A stretch of 8,428 nucleotides of DNA from Candidatus Woesearchaeota archaeon. GTDB taxonomy: Archaea > Nanobdellota > Nanobdellia > SCGC-AAA011-G17 > GW2011-AR17. The DNA lies in the NCBI GenBank assembly GCA_018302165.1, contig JAGWAA010000058.1, forward strand, positions 1 through 8,428, read 5' to 3'. The translations under genes and the position numbers were made by a program. Under the pieces are notes generated by a model, which was not told the DNA's origin, did no database searches, and saw only the letters and a program-made list of their open reading frames with translations. Positions 1 through 8,251 of this stretch are shown here, piece after piece (positions within the stretch are counted from its first letter, which is position 1; each line of letters opens with the position of its first letter).

Positions 1-978
1 ATCAATATAGAAATTAGTTGTATCATCTTCATCAACTTCCCCACTTTCTTTAACTACTTCAACTTTTTCAGATTGGTCTTTGTTGTAAAGAACTAATTCC
101 ACGATAACATCTAAATTATCATTTCCATTATTTTCTACTTTAATTTGAACATTGATAGTTTCTCCAGGAGTAAATTCATCACCTGAATCTGGATTTTCAA
201 TTCTAATGTCCAAATCGTCTCCTTGAACACCTTCTTCACAAAGTTCAGTTTCGATATTTACTGATACATCAATATTATCACTAATAGCTGCAGAACCAGT
301 AGCACTAACCAATAAACTTCCTGAATAATCTCCAATAGATACTGAAGAATCTGGGTCAGCAGATAAAGTAACTTCCATTGAATCGCCAGGTGCTAAAGAG
401 CTACTTGGTGAAGTTGTTTTTATTGTAATCTCATCTTCATCATCATCTAATATTTTTCCACTATCTCCATCATCACTTGTGAAACTCAAGCTCCATGATG
501 TTAATGTAGTACTTCCAGTATTTGTAATAGTTAATTTTTCAGATTCAACATCTCCATAAGATTCCAACTCAATTGGGTCTGGACTTACAGTGAATGCATC
601 TTTTGAACTAACTGTCAATGTATAAGAATCTGTAGCTGTATTTGTTCCATCATTTGATGTTATTGTTCCTGTATAAACTCCAGCTGCAGTGCTAGGTACA
701 GTAATTGTGAATGCTACAGTTGCAGAACTTCCTGCTGTAACAGCTGTGCTTTCAATAGTAGGTGCACTAATAGTATTTCCACTTGCATCAACTAAGGTTG
801 AGCTTGTACTTGTAACAGTTATATCTGTTGCTCCATTATTTGTTAAACTTAAAGTAAAACTAACGGAGTCAGCAGGATTTCCTGATCCATCTGTGCTTGC
901 AATTTCTAAGTCAGCAGCTGATGCTACACTTAAAACCAATGCAAACATTAATATTAAACTTACGATTAGTCTTTTCAT
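1..978 (-). CDS. Secreted/surface protein with Ig-like repeats (N-terminal part, cut by window edge)
   Basis: The reading frame runs without a stop from ATG at 978-976 to the window edge, giving 326 residues and no C-terminus. Residues 1-21 form a signal peptide: a basic MKR start, a hydrophobic core (LIVSLILMFALVL), and an ASA-A cleavage site near residue 21. Three beta-rich modules follow, at about 24-124, 128-243 and 254 to the edge. Each shows the alternating pattern of Ig-like extracellular domains (for example TLSLTNNGATDITV, LTITNTGSTTLTSW, VQIKVENNGNDDLDV). The mature part is rich in Ser, Thr, Asp and Glu, with an acidic stretch DDDEDE at 178-183 and one cysteine (C247). Such proteins are typically exported and act as surface-layer, adhesion or envelope components; the exact role is not visible. 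The start is fixed by a strong SD six bases upstream. Its own promoter separates it from smc. A transmembrane or cell-wall anchor, if any, would lie outside the window. Confidence 0.87.
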   Translation of the reverse strand, partial: MKRLIVSLILMFALVLSVASAADLEIASTDGSGNPADSVSFTLSLTNNGATDITVTSTSSTLVDASGNTISAPTIESTAVTAGSSATVAFTITVPSTAAGVYTGTITSNDGTNTATDSYTLTVSSKDAFTVSPDPIELESYGDVESEKLTITNTGSTTLTSWSLSFTSDDGDSGKILDDDEDEITIKTTSPSSSLAPGDSMEVTLSADPDSSVSIGDYSGSLLVSATGSAAISDNIDVSVNIETELCEEGVQGDDLDIRIENPDSGDEFTPGETINVQIKVENNGNDNLDVIVELVLYNKDQSEKVEVVKESGEVDEDDTTNFYID

Positions 979-984
979 TATGAT

Positions 985-992
985 TCCTCCTC
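985..992 (-). promoter_or_regulatory. Strong Shine-Dalgarno for the surface-protein gene
   Basis: On the minus strand this reads GAGGAGGA, six bases before the ATG at 978. It is the strongest ribosome binding site in the window and decides the start. smc and the histidine phosphatase gene lack any comparable site, so efficient leadered translation may be reserved for this probably abundant surface protein (inference). Confidence 0.85.
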
Positions 993-1023
993 GAAATCTT
1001 ACTTAAAAACCTCTATATGTTCA

Positions 1024-1031
1024 TTTTTAAA
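1024..1031 (-). promoter_or_regulatory. Archaeal TATA box for the surface-protein gene
   Basis: The minus strand reads TTTAAAAA here, preceded by ATAACC as a possible BRE. Archaeal transcription usually starts 26-27 nt downstream of the box centre, which would be near 1001 and leave a leader of about 23 nt containing the SD. The whole 94-bp gap between smc and this gene (979-1072) is accounted for by this promoter and leader. No clear smc terminator is visible; the only T run of five on the minus strand (1005-1009) falls at the predicted start site. Confidence 0.6.
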
Positions 1032-1072
1032 GGTTATGGTGCATATTTTCTATTTTTGTCCCAACTTGGAGA

Positions 1073-4000
1073 CTAAACTTTTAGGCTAACTACCTTAGAA
1101 ATACCCTCTTGCATTGTAACTCCATAAATCGTACTTGCCTCAGAAATAATTGCATCATTGTGTGAAATTACAATATATTGTGCACCATTAGAATATTTTG
1201 CAATCAATTTTGATAATAATTCTGAATTTTTCTTATCCAAAGCTGCATCTACTTCATCCATTAAATAAAACCATGAAGGTTCGAATTCCTGGATTGCAAA
1301 GATAAATGATAATGCAGTTAAAGTTTTCTCCCCACCGGATAAACTCTTGATATCTAAGTATTTGCTTCCTACAATTTTAACTCTAATATCAACTCCACCT
1401 TCAAATACATTTTCAGGATTTTCTAAAACTAATTCTGCTTCACCTTTTGTTGATAATGAAGAGAATATTTCTTTAAAATTTCTTTCTAACAACTTGAATG
1501 TTTTCATAAAAGTTTCTTGTTTTTTACTTTCTATTTCAAACATCATTTTTAGTACATCATCTTTTTCTAATTTCAATCTATCAAACTTATCTATTAGATT
1601 TTTATATTCCTCATCAACTTTCTCATAAATTTCCAACGCACGAAGATTAACATTTCCTAAGTTTCTCAGATGATTTTCAAAGTTCTTGATTTCAGCATTC
1701 AATTCATCTAACTCAATTCCTCTTCTTAATTGAATATCCTTATACATCTCAAATTCTTTTCTTAATCCTTCAGCTTCCCCACCCAAAATTGCCTTTTTGA
1801 TTGATACATCATTCCTAGAATTTTCAATACCCCTTATCCTCTCTTCATTTCTAATTAATACTAAATCTTTCTTTTGTATAAATTCTTCAAATTTAGTTCT
1901 CTTGTTAAACATTTCTTTATATTCAGCATAAAATTCTTTTTGTGTTTTTTCTTTAATCTTCAAAATATCATTATTTGCTTTCAAATCTTCACTTAAATCT
2001 TTCAATTCTTTACTAAATGATTCATTTTCTTTATCTAAGCTTTTTAAAATACTCAGCACTTTCTCTTTTTCAGAATTATACAAATCAATTTGATTATTTA
2101 TAGAATTATTTTCAGATTCATTTTTAATTTTTGTCTCTCTATAACTTTGTCTTTGTAATTCAAATGCTTCAAGTTCTTTACTCATTTCAGAACTTCCTGA
2201 TCTTGTAATAGTTCCTATTTGTTCTTGCCTTTGTTGCTTCAATTTATCTAATTCTTTTTCAATCTTAACAACTTCATCAATAACACCTTTTGATTTGGTA
2301 TCAATTTCTTTTACTTGCAACAATAACTCTTTTCTCTTAGTTTCTATTTCTTTGAAATCTTCAGTTCCAATTGCAACTTCTGCAACTTTAATCTCTGCTT
2401 CAAGTACAGCCTTTCTCTCTCTAAAATAAACTATTTCTTCATCATTATCCATCTTTTTCTTTTCAATATGATTAATCATTTCAGTCAATTTCTCAATCTC
2501 ATTCTCTGTTTTTTCTAATCCCTCAGAAACTTCTTTTTGTTGGAACCCTAATCCTGATTCTCTTCTAAATCCTCCAATCATTGCTCCAGAGACTTCAATT
2601 AAATCTCCAGTTAAACTAACCATCCTAGCTCTACCTATTCCAATTTTTCTTGCAACATTAATATCATCAACAACTAAAGTTCCACCTAATACATATTTGA
2701 AAACTGTTGAGAATTTAGATTCATGTTTTACTAAATCCATAGCTAAACCCTGCACTCCTTCTGCTTTAGCAAGTTTCTTTTCTTCTTCAGAAATATTCCT
2801 TTCTTGCAATTTATTTAATGGTAAAAATGTAACAACTCCTAATTTTTTTTCTTTCAAAAATTGAATACATTTTGCAGCAACTGCGTCTGTGGAAACAACA
2901 ATACTTTTCAATCTTTGTCCTGCTGCAACTTCCATAGCCATAGAATATTTTCCTGGAACTTGCCCCAAATCTGAAACAGTTCCATAAACCCCAGGTACAT
3001 TTTGTTCAATAATTCTCTTAATTGCAACATCCCCTGAAGAAAACTCTTTTATCCCAATATTTTTTGTTCTTAATCTTGCATACTCTTCTTGGGAATCCAT
3101 CAGATTTTTTCTAGATGTGCTTAATTGCGAAGCATAAACACTACTACTATTCAAAGCATCTGATAATTTTTTAATAACTTGCTTAAATTCTTCTCTGTTA
3201 TTTTTTAACTTCAGTAATTTTTCTTCATCCTCTTTTTTTAATCCTTTAATTTTTGTAATTCTTTCATCTAAATTTTTAATTTCATATTCTAATCTATCTT
3301 TCTTTCTAAGCTCATTTTGTTTATTCTCTTCAATACCTAACAATTCTTTTTGCTTATTTTCAATTTTATCATCCAGTTGTTCTATTAATTTAGAAATTTC
3401 TTCATGATTTGTAATCCCATGCTTCTTCTTAAAAAATTCTATTTTCTTTACAAGATTTTCTTCGTTTATTTTTATTCCCTCATTGTCTCTATTCAGTTTT
3501 GATTGTTTTGCTTTCAAATCCACTACTTTTTTTTCATACTCTTTAATACTCTCTTCAAGACTTATTTTTCTATCTTTTAATTTTTTTAATTCATTATCAC
3601 AAACATCTTTCCTAGAACTTCCTTTGATAACTGTTGTCTTCAAATCATCTATTTCTTTTCCTAGTTCTCTTTGTCTTTTATCCCCTTTTTCAGTTAGTTC
3701 AGTATTAATAATTTCAATCTCTTTTTTCTTATTTTGAATTTCTTCTTTTAATGATCCAATTTCCTCTTGTAATTTTTGAATATCTTTTTCATATTCCTTA
3801 AATCTATTCTCTTGTTTTTCTAGTTCCTCTTCTTTTTGTTTTAGAATAAGATTTATTTTAGTTGCTTTGTTTCTTTCAATATTTTTTTCTAATTCCTTAT
3901 ATTCCAAAGCTTGATCTCTATCTTTTTTTAAATCCTTCAGAGTTTTTTCTCTTTCTGTTAAAATAATTTCAGCTTCATTTAATCTTTCCTGCACTTTATT

Positions 4001-4570
4001 CAAATCATTCATGGCCTTGCCTTTCTTTTCTTCAAAGATAGAAATACCAGAGATTTCCTCGATAATTTCTCTTCTTTCAATAGGCTTCATATCCATAAAA
4101 TGCACAATATCTCCTTGCAGTACTATGTTGTGCCCATCTGGATCAATTCTTGCGGTATCTAGAACATCAACTACTTGTTGTCGGGTCATAACTTTATCAT
4201 TAACTTTGTAGATACTATTCCCAGTTTGTTTAACAATTCTTGTTACCTTTACTTCTTTTCCTTCAATTGGAAAAACTTTTTTACTATTATCAAAAGTTAT
4301 TGAAACTTCAGCTTCTGGAGAAATTGAAACTTCAGCTTCTGGAGAAGGTTTTCCATTTTTTCCACCATTATAAATTAAATTCGCAGATTTTTCCGCTCTT
4401 AATCCTCTTGCAGAACTTTTTCCGAGAACAAAACAGATTGCATCGACTATATTGCTTTTTCCATTTCCGTTCGGACCCAGCACGCAATTAAAACCTGGAA
4501 GTAAATCTATCTCTGTCTTCTTTGCAAACGATTTAAATCCTCTAGCCTCAAGCTTAGTAATTACAGTCAC
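1073..4570 (-). CDS. smc: Chromosome segregation/condensation ATPase SMC
   Basis: A full-length SMC protein of 1165 residues, the usual size. SMC dimerises through its hinge, binds and hydrolyses ATP between its two heads, and organises chromosomal DNA, normally with kleisin partners (ScpA/ScpB), which are not in this window. The N-terminal head has Walker A GPNGNGKSN (32-40) and the Q-loop QGD (Q152). A long charged coiled coil follows (about 175-500). The hinge spans about 520-667 (GVYGTVSDL through SLTGDLIEVSGAMIGG). The returning coiled coil runs to about 1000. The C-terminal head has signature LSGGEK (1077-1082), Walker B FYLMDEVD (1101-1108) and the H-loop ISHN (1135-1138), so all ATPase motifs are intact. 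The start is GTG at 4570-4568: an in-frame TGA lies only seven codons upstream, and a TATA box about 26 bp before the GTG predicts a leaderless mRNA. An oddity is a duplicated eight-residue unit (76-91) in the N-terminal head. Confidence 0.98.
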   Translation of the reverse strand: MTVITKLEARGFKSFAKKTEIDLLPGFNCVLGPNGNGKSNIVDAICFVLGKSSARGLRAEKSANLIYNGGKNGKPSPEAEVSISPEAEVSITFDNSKKVFPIEGKEVKVTRIVKQTGNSIYKVNDKVMTRQQVVDVLDTARIDPDGHNIVLQGDIVHFMDMKPIERREIIEEISGISIFEEKKGKAMNDLNKVQERLNEAEIILTEREKTLKDLKKDRDQALEYKELEKNIERNKATKINLILKQKEEELEKQENRFKEYEKDIQKLQEEIGSLKEEIQNKKKEIEIINTELTEKGDKRQRELGKEIDDLKTTVIKGSSRKDVCDNELKKLKDRKISLEESIKEYEKKVVDLKAKQSKLNRDNEGIKINEENLVKKIEFFKKKHGITNHEEISKLIEQLDDKIENKQKELLGIEENKQNELRKKDRLEYEIKNLDERITKIKGLKKEDEEKLLKLKNNREEFKQVIKKLSDALNSSSVYASQLSTSRKNLMDSQEEYARLRTKNIGIKEFSSGDVAIKRIIEQNVPGVYGTVSDLGQVPGKYSMAMEVAAGQRLKSIVVSTDAVAAKCIQFLKEKKLGVVTFLPLNKLQERNISEEEKKLAKAEGVQGLAMDLVKHESKFSTVFKYVLGGTLVVDDINVARKIGIGRARMVSLTGDLIEVSGAMIGGFRRESGLGFQQKEVSEGLEKTENEIEKLTEMINHIEKKKMDNDEEIVYFRERKAVLEAEIKVAEVAIGTEDFKEIETKRKELLLQVKEIDTKSKGVIDEVVKIEKELDKLKQQRQEQIGTITRSGSSEMSKELEAFELQRQSYRETKIKNESENNSINNQIDLYNSEKEKVLSILKSLDKENESFSKELKDLSEDLKANNDILKIKEKTQKEFYAEYKEMFNKRTKFEEFIQKKDLVLIRNEERIRGIENSRNDVSIKKAILGGEAEGLRKEFEMYKDIQLRRGIELDELNAEIKNFENHLRNLGNVNLRALEIYEKVDEEYKNLIDKFDRLKLEKDDVLKMMFEIESKKQETFMKTFKLLERNFKEIFSSLSTKGEAELVLENPENVFEGGVDIRVKIVGSKYLDIKSLSGGEKTLTALSFIFAIQEFEPSWFYLMDEVDAALDKKNSELLSKLIAKYSNGAQYIVISHNDAIISEASTIYGVTMQEGISKVVSLKV
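4299..4346. repeat. Perfect 24-bp tandem duplication inside smc
   Basis: Two exact, abutting copies of a 24-bp unit lie at 4299-4322 and 4323-4346; the bases on either side break the match. On the smc strand each copy encodes SPEAEVSI, giving residues 76-83 and 84-91 in frame. Removing one copy gives the SMC-like stretch NGKPSPEAEVSITFDNS, so the second copy looks like an insertion after the Walker A region. Identity at every base, including synonymous positions, suggests a recent event. Confidence 0.95.
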
Positions 4571-4592
4571 AAAGAATTTTAGAGTTTGTCAC

Positions 4593-4600
4593 TATTTAAA
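4593..4600 (-). promoter_or_regulatory. TATA box for smc, predicting a leaderless mRNA
   Basis: The minus strand reads TTTAAATA, preceded by an A-rich AGAAACA as a possible BRE. The box centre is about 26 bp upstream of the GTG start at 4570, the normal archaeal TATA-to-transcription-start distance. The interval before the GTG carries no SD. The transcript is therefore predicted to begin at or next to the start codon. Confidence 0.72.
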
Positions 4601-4607
4601 TGTTTCT

Positions 4608-4634
4608 ACCTTATTTTATCGAGGATAAACCTTA
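4608..4634. promoter_or_regulatory. Dyad and direct repeat in the divergent promoter region (possible operator)
   Basis: TTTATC (4615-4620) and GATAAA (4624-4629) form an inverted repeat with 6-bp arms around GAG. ACCTTA occurs at 4608-4613 and again at 4629-4634, 21 bp apart, about two helical turns. The elements lie between the two TATA boxes, so a bound regulator could affect smc and the phosphatase gene together. This is inference: short repeats arise easily in AT-rich DNA. Confidence 0.25.
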
Positions 4635-4663
4635 GTTTTTATTAAATTCAATAGAACATTAAC

Positions 4664-4673
4664 TTTATAAATA
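4664..4673 (+). promoter_or_regulatory. TATA box for the histidine phosphatase gene, predicting a leaderless mRNA
   Basis: TTTATAAATA is centred about 26 bp before the ATG at 4694, matching the archaeal spacing from TATA box to transcription start. No SD-like sequence lies between it and the ATG, so the mRNA should be leaderless. This mirrors the smc promoter on the opposite strand. Confidence 0.72.
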
Positions 4674-4693
4674 ATCTCTAAACTCTATTTATT

Positions 4694-5335
4694 ATGAAAG
4701 TTTATTTAGTCAGACATGCAGAAATAGAAAAAAATGTTTTATATGAAGCAGCTTATTATGCGCTTGGAAGAAATGCATCTAGACAAGATTTTAAATCTTT
4801 ATTTAAAAATCCTACGCCTGAATTAAAAGAGAGATATGAAAATTTATCCGGTTTAATTTTTCCTCCAGATTTATCTACTGATGTAATTGAAGAGATGCAA
4901 AATAATATAACCCCAAAGGGAAAATTACAAGCTAAATCTTTAGGTCGAATACTTAGGTCTATTAATCCTTCTTTTGTTACTTCGCCTTCACCACGTGCAG
5001 TACAAACAGCATATATGATTGCATTTGCTATGGGCATAAATCCTTATGATATTCATATTGATTCTGAACAAGATTTTCTCTGTGAACAAGATAATCCCAA
5101 TATATATGATGCAATAAAATTTTCTGATCTTTTAGAATCCTATTTGACTAAAAAACCTATTGATCACCCTTTTATTGTTGTTTCTCATGGAAATATTCTT
5201 ACTGCAGTCCATAATCTTTTTTTTCCAGATTTTAATTTGAGGGCTTATTCTAATTGTGGTTTGACTGTCTTAGAATCTACTAAATTAAGAATTATACAAC
5301 CTCATAAAACTCTTGAAGAATTATTTCAAAATTAA
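4694..5335 (+). CDS. Histidine phosphatase superfamily protein (phosphoglycerate-mutase-like)
   Basis: A 213-residue cytosolic protein of the histidine phosphatase (phosphoglycerate mutase-like) superfamily, which transfers phosphate through a phosphohistidine. The N-terminal beta-strand carries R7-H8-A9 with N14 at the canonical spacing (RHAEIEKN). TPKGKLQA (73-80) and SPSPRAVQTA (97-106) supply the conserved helix and second arginine (R101). E131 is a plausible catalytic acid. VVSHGN (162-167) supplies the second histidine, H165. The catalytic set thus appears complete. The stretch of roughly 15-70 between the RHA loop and TPKG is longer than in minimal phosphatases such as SixA, probably a lid or substrate-binding insert. 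The substrate cannot be assigned: sugar phosphate, phosphoprotein or alpha-ribazole phosphate are all possible for the superfamily. There is no signal peptide. The gene diverges from smc and converges on nrdJ, six bases from its stop. The ATG is supported by the TATA spacing. Confidence 0.92.
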   Translation: MKVYLVRHAEIEKNVLYEAAYYALGRNASRQDFKSLFKNPTPELKERYENLSGLIFPPDLSTDVIEEMQNNITPKGKLQAKSLGRILRSINPSFVTSPSPRAVQTAYMIAFAMGINPYDIHIDSEQDFLCEQDNPNIYDAIKFSDLLESYLTKKPIDHPFIVVSHGNILTAVHNLFFPDFNLRAYSNCGLTVLESTKLRIIQPHKTLEELFQN

Positions 5336-5340
5336 AAAAA
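5334..5340 (-). terminator. Poly-U termination signal for the nrdR-nrdJ transcript
   Basis: Just past the nrdJ stop codon (TAA at 5344-5342) the minus strand carries a run of seven T and then AATTTTG. Archaeal RNA polymerase often terminates at U-rich tracts without a hairpin. The tract overlaps the stop codon of the convergent phosphatase gene. No comparable T tract is seen on the plus strand directly after 5335, so that transcript probably runs into the nrdJ 3' end. Confidence 0.45.
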
Positions 5341-5341
5341 T

Positions 5342-8251
5342 TTAAGCTCCGCAACCACCTTCTCTTTTATTACACGTTGGATTTGAACAAATTGTACAAG
5401 AACCATTTTGGATTAATGGACTTCCACAAGAACAAGTTCTTCCAGTCATTCTTCCTTTTTGTTCTTGTTCACTATTTTTCTGTGTTCTTTCTTTTCGTGC
5501 TTTTTTTATTTTCTCAAGTGTTTCAAAGGTTGTCTCTCCTTCATCTTTCCAATAATTTGTCCCAGAGATTCTTTTTATTGTTTCTTCTAAAGAAGGGCTT
5601 CCAGGATAAACTTTTCTTCCACCAATTTCTGGGATTAAATGCAATACTGGTTGTCTTTTATAAACTGCTAATTCTTCTGGTAATGGTCTCAATTCTGGGG
5701 GTACAAAACTAATGTCTCCCAAAAATTCTGCTTTTAGAACTTGTCCAATAAAAGGAAGTATCCCTCCAGCACTTTTTATGAAAGGATGATTTGTAAAACC
5801 TCCATAATCATGTGATCTCCCACTGCTTTCAAAAATTCTGATTACACTATTTAATGGTTGGCCACCTTGTAACATATTTGATCCCATTCTTGCAATAGTA
5901 TTATATGCACTATCCATTTCAGTGCCCCTATCCATAACATTCACAAATATTTCTGCTGGTTCTCCATTATCATATAATCCTACGGTAAAAAATAATTGAT
6001 TCCCTGCAACCATATATTCAAATGTTGTAGATTGTCTTTTTGCGGCTGGTTTGTGTTTTTCTCCTCTCCCTAATTCATTTACACCACCATTTCCTTGAAC
6101 ATTTATTGGTTGAGCAACTTTACATCCATCTCTAAAGATTGCTAAAGCCTTAAGCCCTAAATCATGCCCCATTTCGTACAATCTTCTAATTTCATCTGGT
6201 CTTGTATCATTAGGTAGATTTACAGTCTTAGAAATTCCTCCGGATAAAAATGGTTGAACTGCAGCCATCATCATCAAATGTCCTTCTGGTGAAATAGTCC
6301 TTCTACCACTACTAATTGAACAATCAAATACAGGCATATCCTCTCTTCTTACAACCTTACATCCTTCAAGGTTTCCATGCTCAGCAATGTAATCTTTAAT
6401 TTCATCAATCTCTCCTGAATTATATCCTAATCTACTTAATGCTCTTGGGACTGATTGATTTACAATTTTCATTGTTCCTTGTTTTCCAGAAAGAACTTTA
6501 TATTTCACTAATGAAATGTCTGGTTCAACACCTAGAGTATCACAATCCATCATAAACGCTGTTGTTCCAGTAGGTGCTAATAGTGTTACTTGCGCATTTC
6601 TAACGCCAGTTTTATCAACTCTATCTAAAACTGCATCCCAATTTTGATTTGCAGCTCTAACAATTTCTTCTAAACCATTTCCTGCTCTTAATCTTTTTGA
6701 AGAAGCCCTATGTTTTCCTAAAACTTCTTTAACAGAAGCTCTATTTCTTTCATAATTTCCAAATTTACCAACAATTTCTGCAATTTTTGTTGATTGTAAA
6801 TAAGCTTCGCTAGACATTAAAGATGTTATTCCTGCTGCTAAATTTCTTGCTTCATCACTATCATAAGGTAATCCTAAAGTCATTACTAAAGCTCCTAAAT
6901 TTGCATAACCTAAACCTAATGGTCTATAATTATGACTATTATTAGCAATGTTTTCAGTTGGATATCCTGCTTTTGAAACAAGTATTTCTTGTGCTGTATG
7001 CATAACTCTAACTGCAGCTCTAAAACCATTTACATCAAAATGCCCCTCAGAATCAACGAATTTTAATAAATTCAAAGATGCTAAGTTACATGCAGATTCA
7101 TTTTGAAACAAAAACTCACTACAAGGATTTGATCCAATTATTAATCCATCATTTGCACAAGTATTCATAGCATTAATATTGTCTCTATATTGAACTCCGG
7201 GATCTCCACATTCCCATGCACAATATGCTATCAAATCTAAAAGATCATTTGGATCTATTTCTTTTACAATCTTTTCTCTATCGACAACACTTCTTAATTT
7301 AATTTTTTCTCCTCTATCTTTTGCGTCAAAAAATTCCCCTGTCAGCCCTACGGACATATTAATATTTTGTAATGGTGAATCTTGGACTGTATGTCCTTCC
7401 CAATGGCCTGTTGAACCTGCATCAATCAATGCGCCCATTTTCATTTCTGATACAGCTTTTGCAACCACAAAATCCTGAATGTCTGGATGCTCAACTCCTA
7501 AAATAGTCATAATTGCTGCTCTTCTAGTTCTTCCACCAGATTTAATTCCTCCAGCAATTGCATTTTGTCCACTCATAAAAGATAATGGTCCAGAAGCATA
7601 TCCCCCTCCTTTTATTGGGGCTCCAACTTCTCTAACATTATCCCAAGCACAACCAATCCCTGCACCATATTTGAAAATAGTGGTACTATCTACTGCCATA
7701 ATATTAACTAATCCTTCTAAAGAATCATTTGGATTATAGATATAACATGCAGAGACTAACGGATTTTTATAAGCTCTACCTGTGGATTGTGCTTTACCCT
7801 CAACAATTCCCCATAATCCTTTATCATCATGATCAATTCCATATCTTGCTTCTAATCCCACATTATAATATACTGGTGAATTGAATGAAGCACCTTGGCC
7901 TAATAATACTGCATTTAATTCTTTTTGAAAAGTTACCCCATTAGTTTCATCAAAATAACCTTGTTGAACTCCCCATTCTTTAATAGTTCTAGAAATTCTA
8001 TCTACCATTTGATAAACACTTTTTTCACTGCCAGTTTCTGGAACATCAGCTTTTCTTAGATAATGGGTTGCTGTAATATTTAATGCATGTTGAGACCAAG
8101 ATTTTGGTACTTCAAGTGAAGAAACTGTCAAAGGGTTTCCATCCTGATCTTTAATATTTGCATCCCTAAATTCTGGTTTATATTGTAATTTTATATCGTC
8201 TGTTGTTGCAAATCTTCTTTCAAATAATAATCCTTTATAATTTTCTGTCAT
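5342..8251 (-). CDS. nrdJ: Adenosylcobalamin-dependent (class II) ribonucleotide reductase
   Basis: A 969-residue class II reductase that converts ribonucleotides to deoxyribonucleotides using a thiyl radical generated from adenosylcobalamin, without oxygen or a second subunit. The N-terminal segment ([22 protein letters not shown], 46-67 region) resembles the large B12-dependent family rather than an ATP-cone; no ATP-cone is visible. The catalytic barrel has C169 (VSACY), NPCSE at 375-379 with C377 as the likely radical cysteine and E379, and C388 ([10 protein letters not shown]). C169 and C388 match the redox pair of class I enzymes. PTGTTA lies at 560-565, and [16 protein letters not shown] follows. 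Residues about 740-845 (FEYMVAG through [10 protein letters not shown]) fit a TSCPD domain. The tail has six cysteines, C940, C942, C952, C955, C960 and C967, for redox relay and/or zinc. No intein is present. Bacterial relatives reach about 1200 residues, so this is compact. The ATG overlaps the nrdR stop and has an SD. Confidence 0.97.
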   Translation of the reverse strand: MTENYKGLLFERRFATTDDIKLQYKPEFRDANIKDQDGNPLTVSSLEVPKSWSQHALNITATHYLRKADVPETGSEKSVYQMVDRISRTIKEWGVQQGYFDETNGVTFQKELNAVLLGQGASFNSPVYYNVGLEARYGIDHDDKGLWGIVEGKAQSTGRAYKNPLVSACYIYNPNDSLEGLVNIMAVDSTTIFKYGAGIGCAWDNVREVGAPIKGGGYASGPLSFMSGQNAIAGGIKSGGRTRRAAIMTILGVEHPDIQDFVVAKAVSEMKMGALIDAGSTGHWEGHTVQDSPLQNINMSVGLTGEFFDAKDRGEKIKLRSVVDREKIVKEIDPNDLLDLIAYCAWECGDPGVQYRDNINAMNTCANDGLIIGSNPCSEFLFQNESACNLASLNLLKFVDSEGHFDVNGFRAAVRVMHTAQEILVSKAGYPTENIANNSHNYRPLGLGYANLGALVMTLGLPYDSDEARNLAAGITSLMSSEAYLQSTKIAEIVGKFGNYERNRASVKEVLGKHRASSKRLRAGNGLEEIVRAANQNWDAVLDRVDKTGVRNAQVTLLAPTGTTAFMMDCDTLGVEPDISLVKYKVLSGKQGTMKIVNQSVPRALSRLGYNSGEIDEIKDYIAEHGNLEGCKVVRREDMPVFDCSISSGRRTISPEGHLMMMAAVQPFLSGGISKTVNLPNDTRPDEIRRLYEMGHDLGLKALAIFRDGCKVAQPINVQGNGGVNELGRGEKHKPAAKRQSTTFEYMVAGNQLFFTVGLYDNGEPAEIFVNVMDRGTEMDSAYNTIARMGSNMLQGGQPLNSVIRIFESSGRSHDYGGFTNHPFIKSAGGILPFIGQVLKAEFLGDISFVPPELRPLPEELAVYKRQPVLHLIPEIGGRKVYPGSPSLEETIKRISGTNYWKDEGETTFETLEKIKKARKERTQKNSEQEQKGRMTGRTCSCGSPLIQNGSCTICSNPTCNKREGGCGA

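Noticed and set aside
689..1006. Open frame of 105 codons on the plus strand.
   Set aside because: It is antisense to the surface-protein gene, which has a signal peptide, SD and promoter. The plus-strand frame has no ribosome binding site or recognisable domain.
1170..1181. Perfect palindrome ACAATATATTGT whose core CAATATATTG fits the NrdR-box core CwAtATaTwG.
   Set aside because: It lies inside the smc coding region, encoding the conserved QYIVI strand before the H-loop. It is single rather than paired and far from any reductase promoter, so it is most likely a coding coincidence.
4240..4491. Plus-strand open frame with a repeated Leu/Lys-rich motif.
   Set aside because: It is antisense to the SMC Walker A region. 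Its repeated motif is only the opposite strand of the 24-bp duplication.
4756..5037. Minus-strand open frame of 93 codons.
   Set aside because: It is antisense to the histidine phosphatase gene, whose catalytic motifs are intact on the plus strand.
5377..5712. Plus-strand open frame rich in Phe and Leu, membrane-protein-like.
   Set aside because: It is antisense to the Lys/Glu-rich C-terminal linker and cysteine tail of the reductase; the hydrophobic look comes from reading Lys/Glu codons backwards.
5342..8251. Possible intein in the reductase, since archaeal reductases often carry them.
   Set aside because: The catalytic motifs follow each other at normal spacing, and no intein-like block or splice-junction pattern interrupts them.
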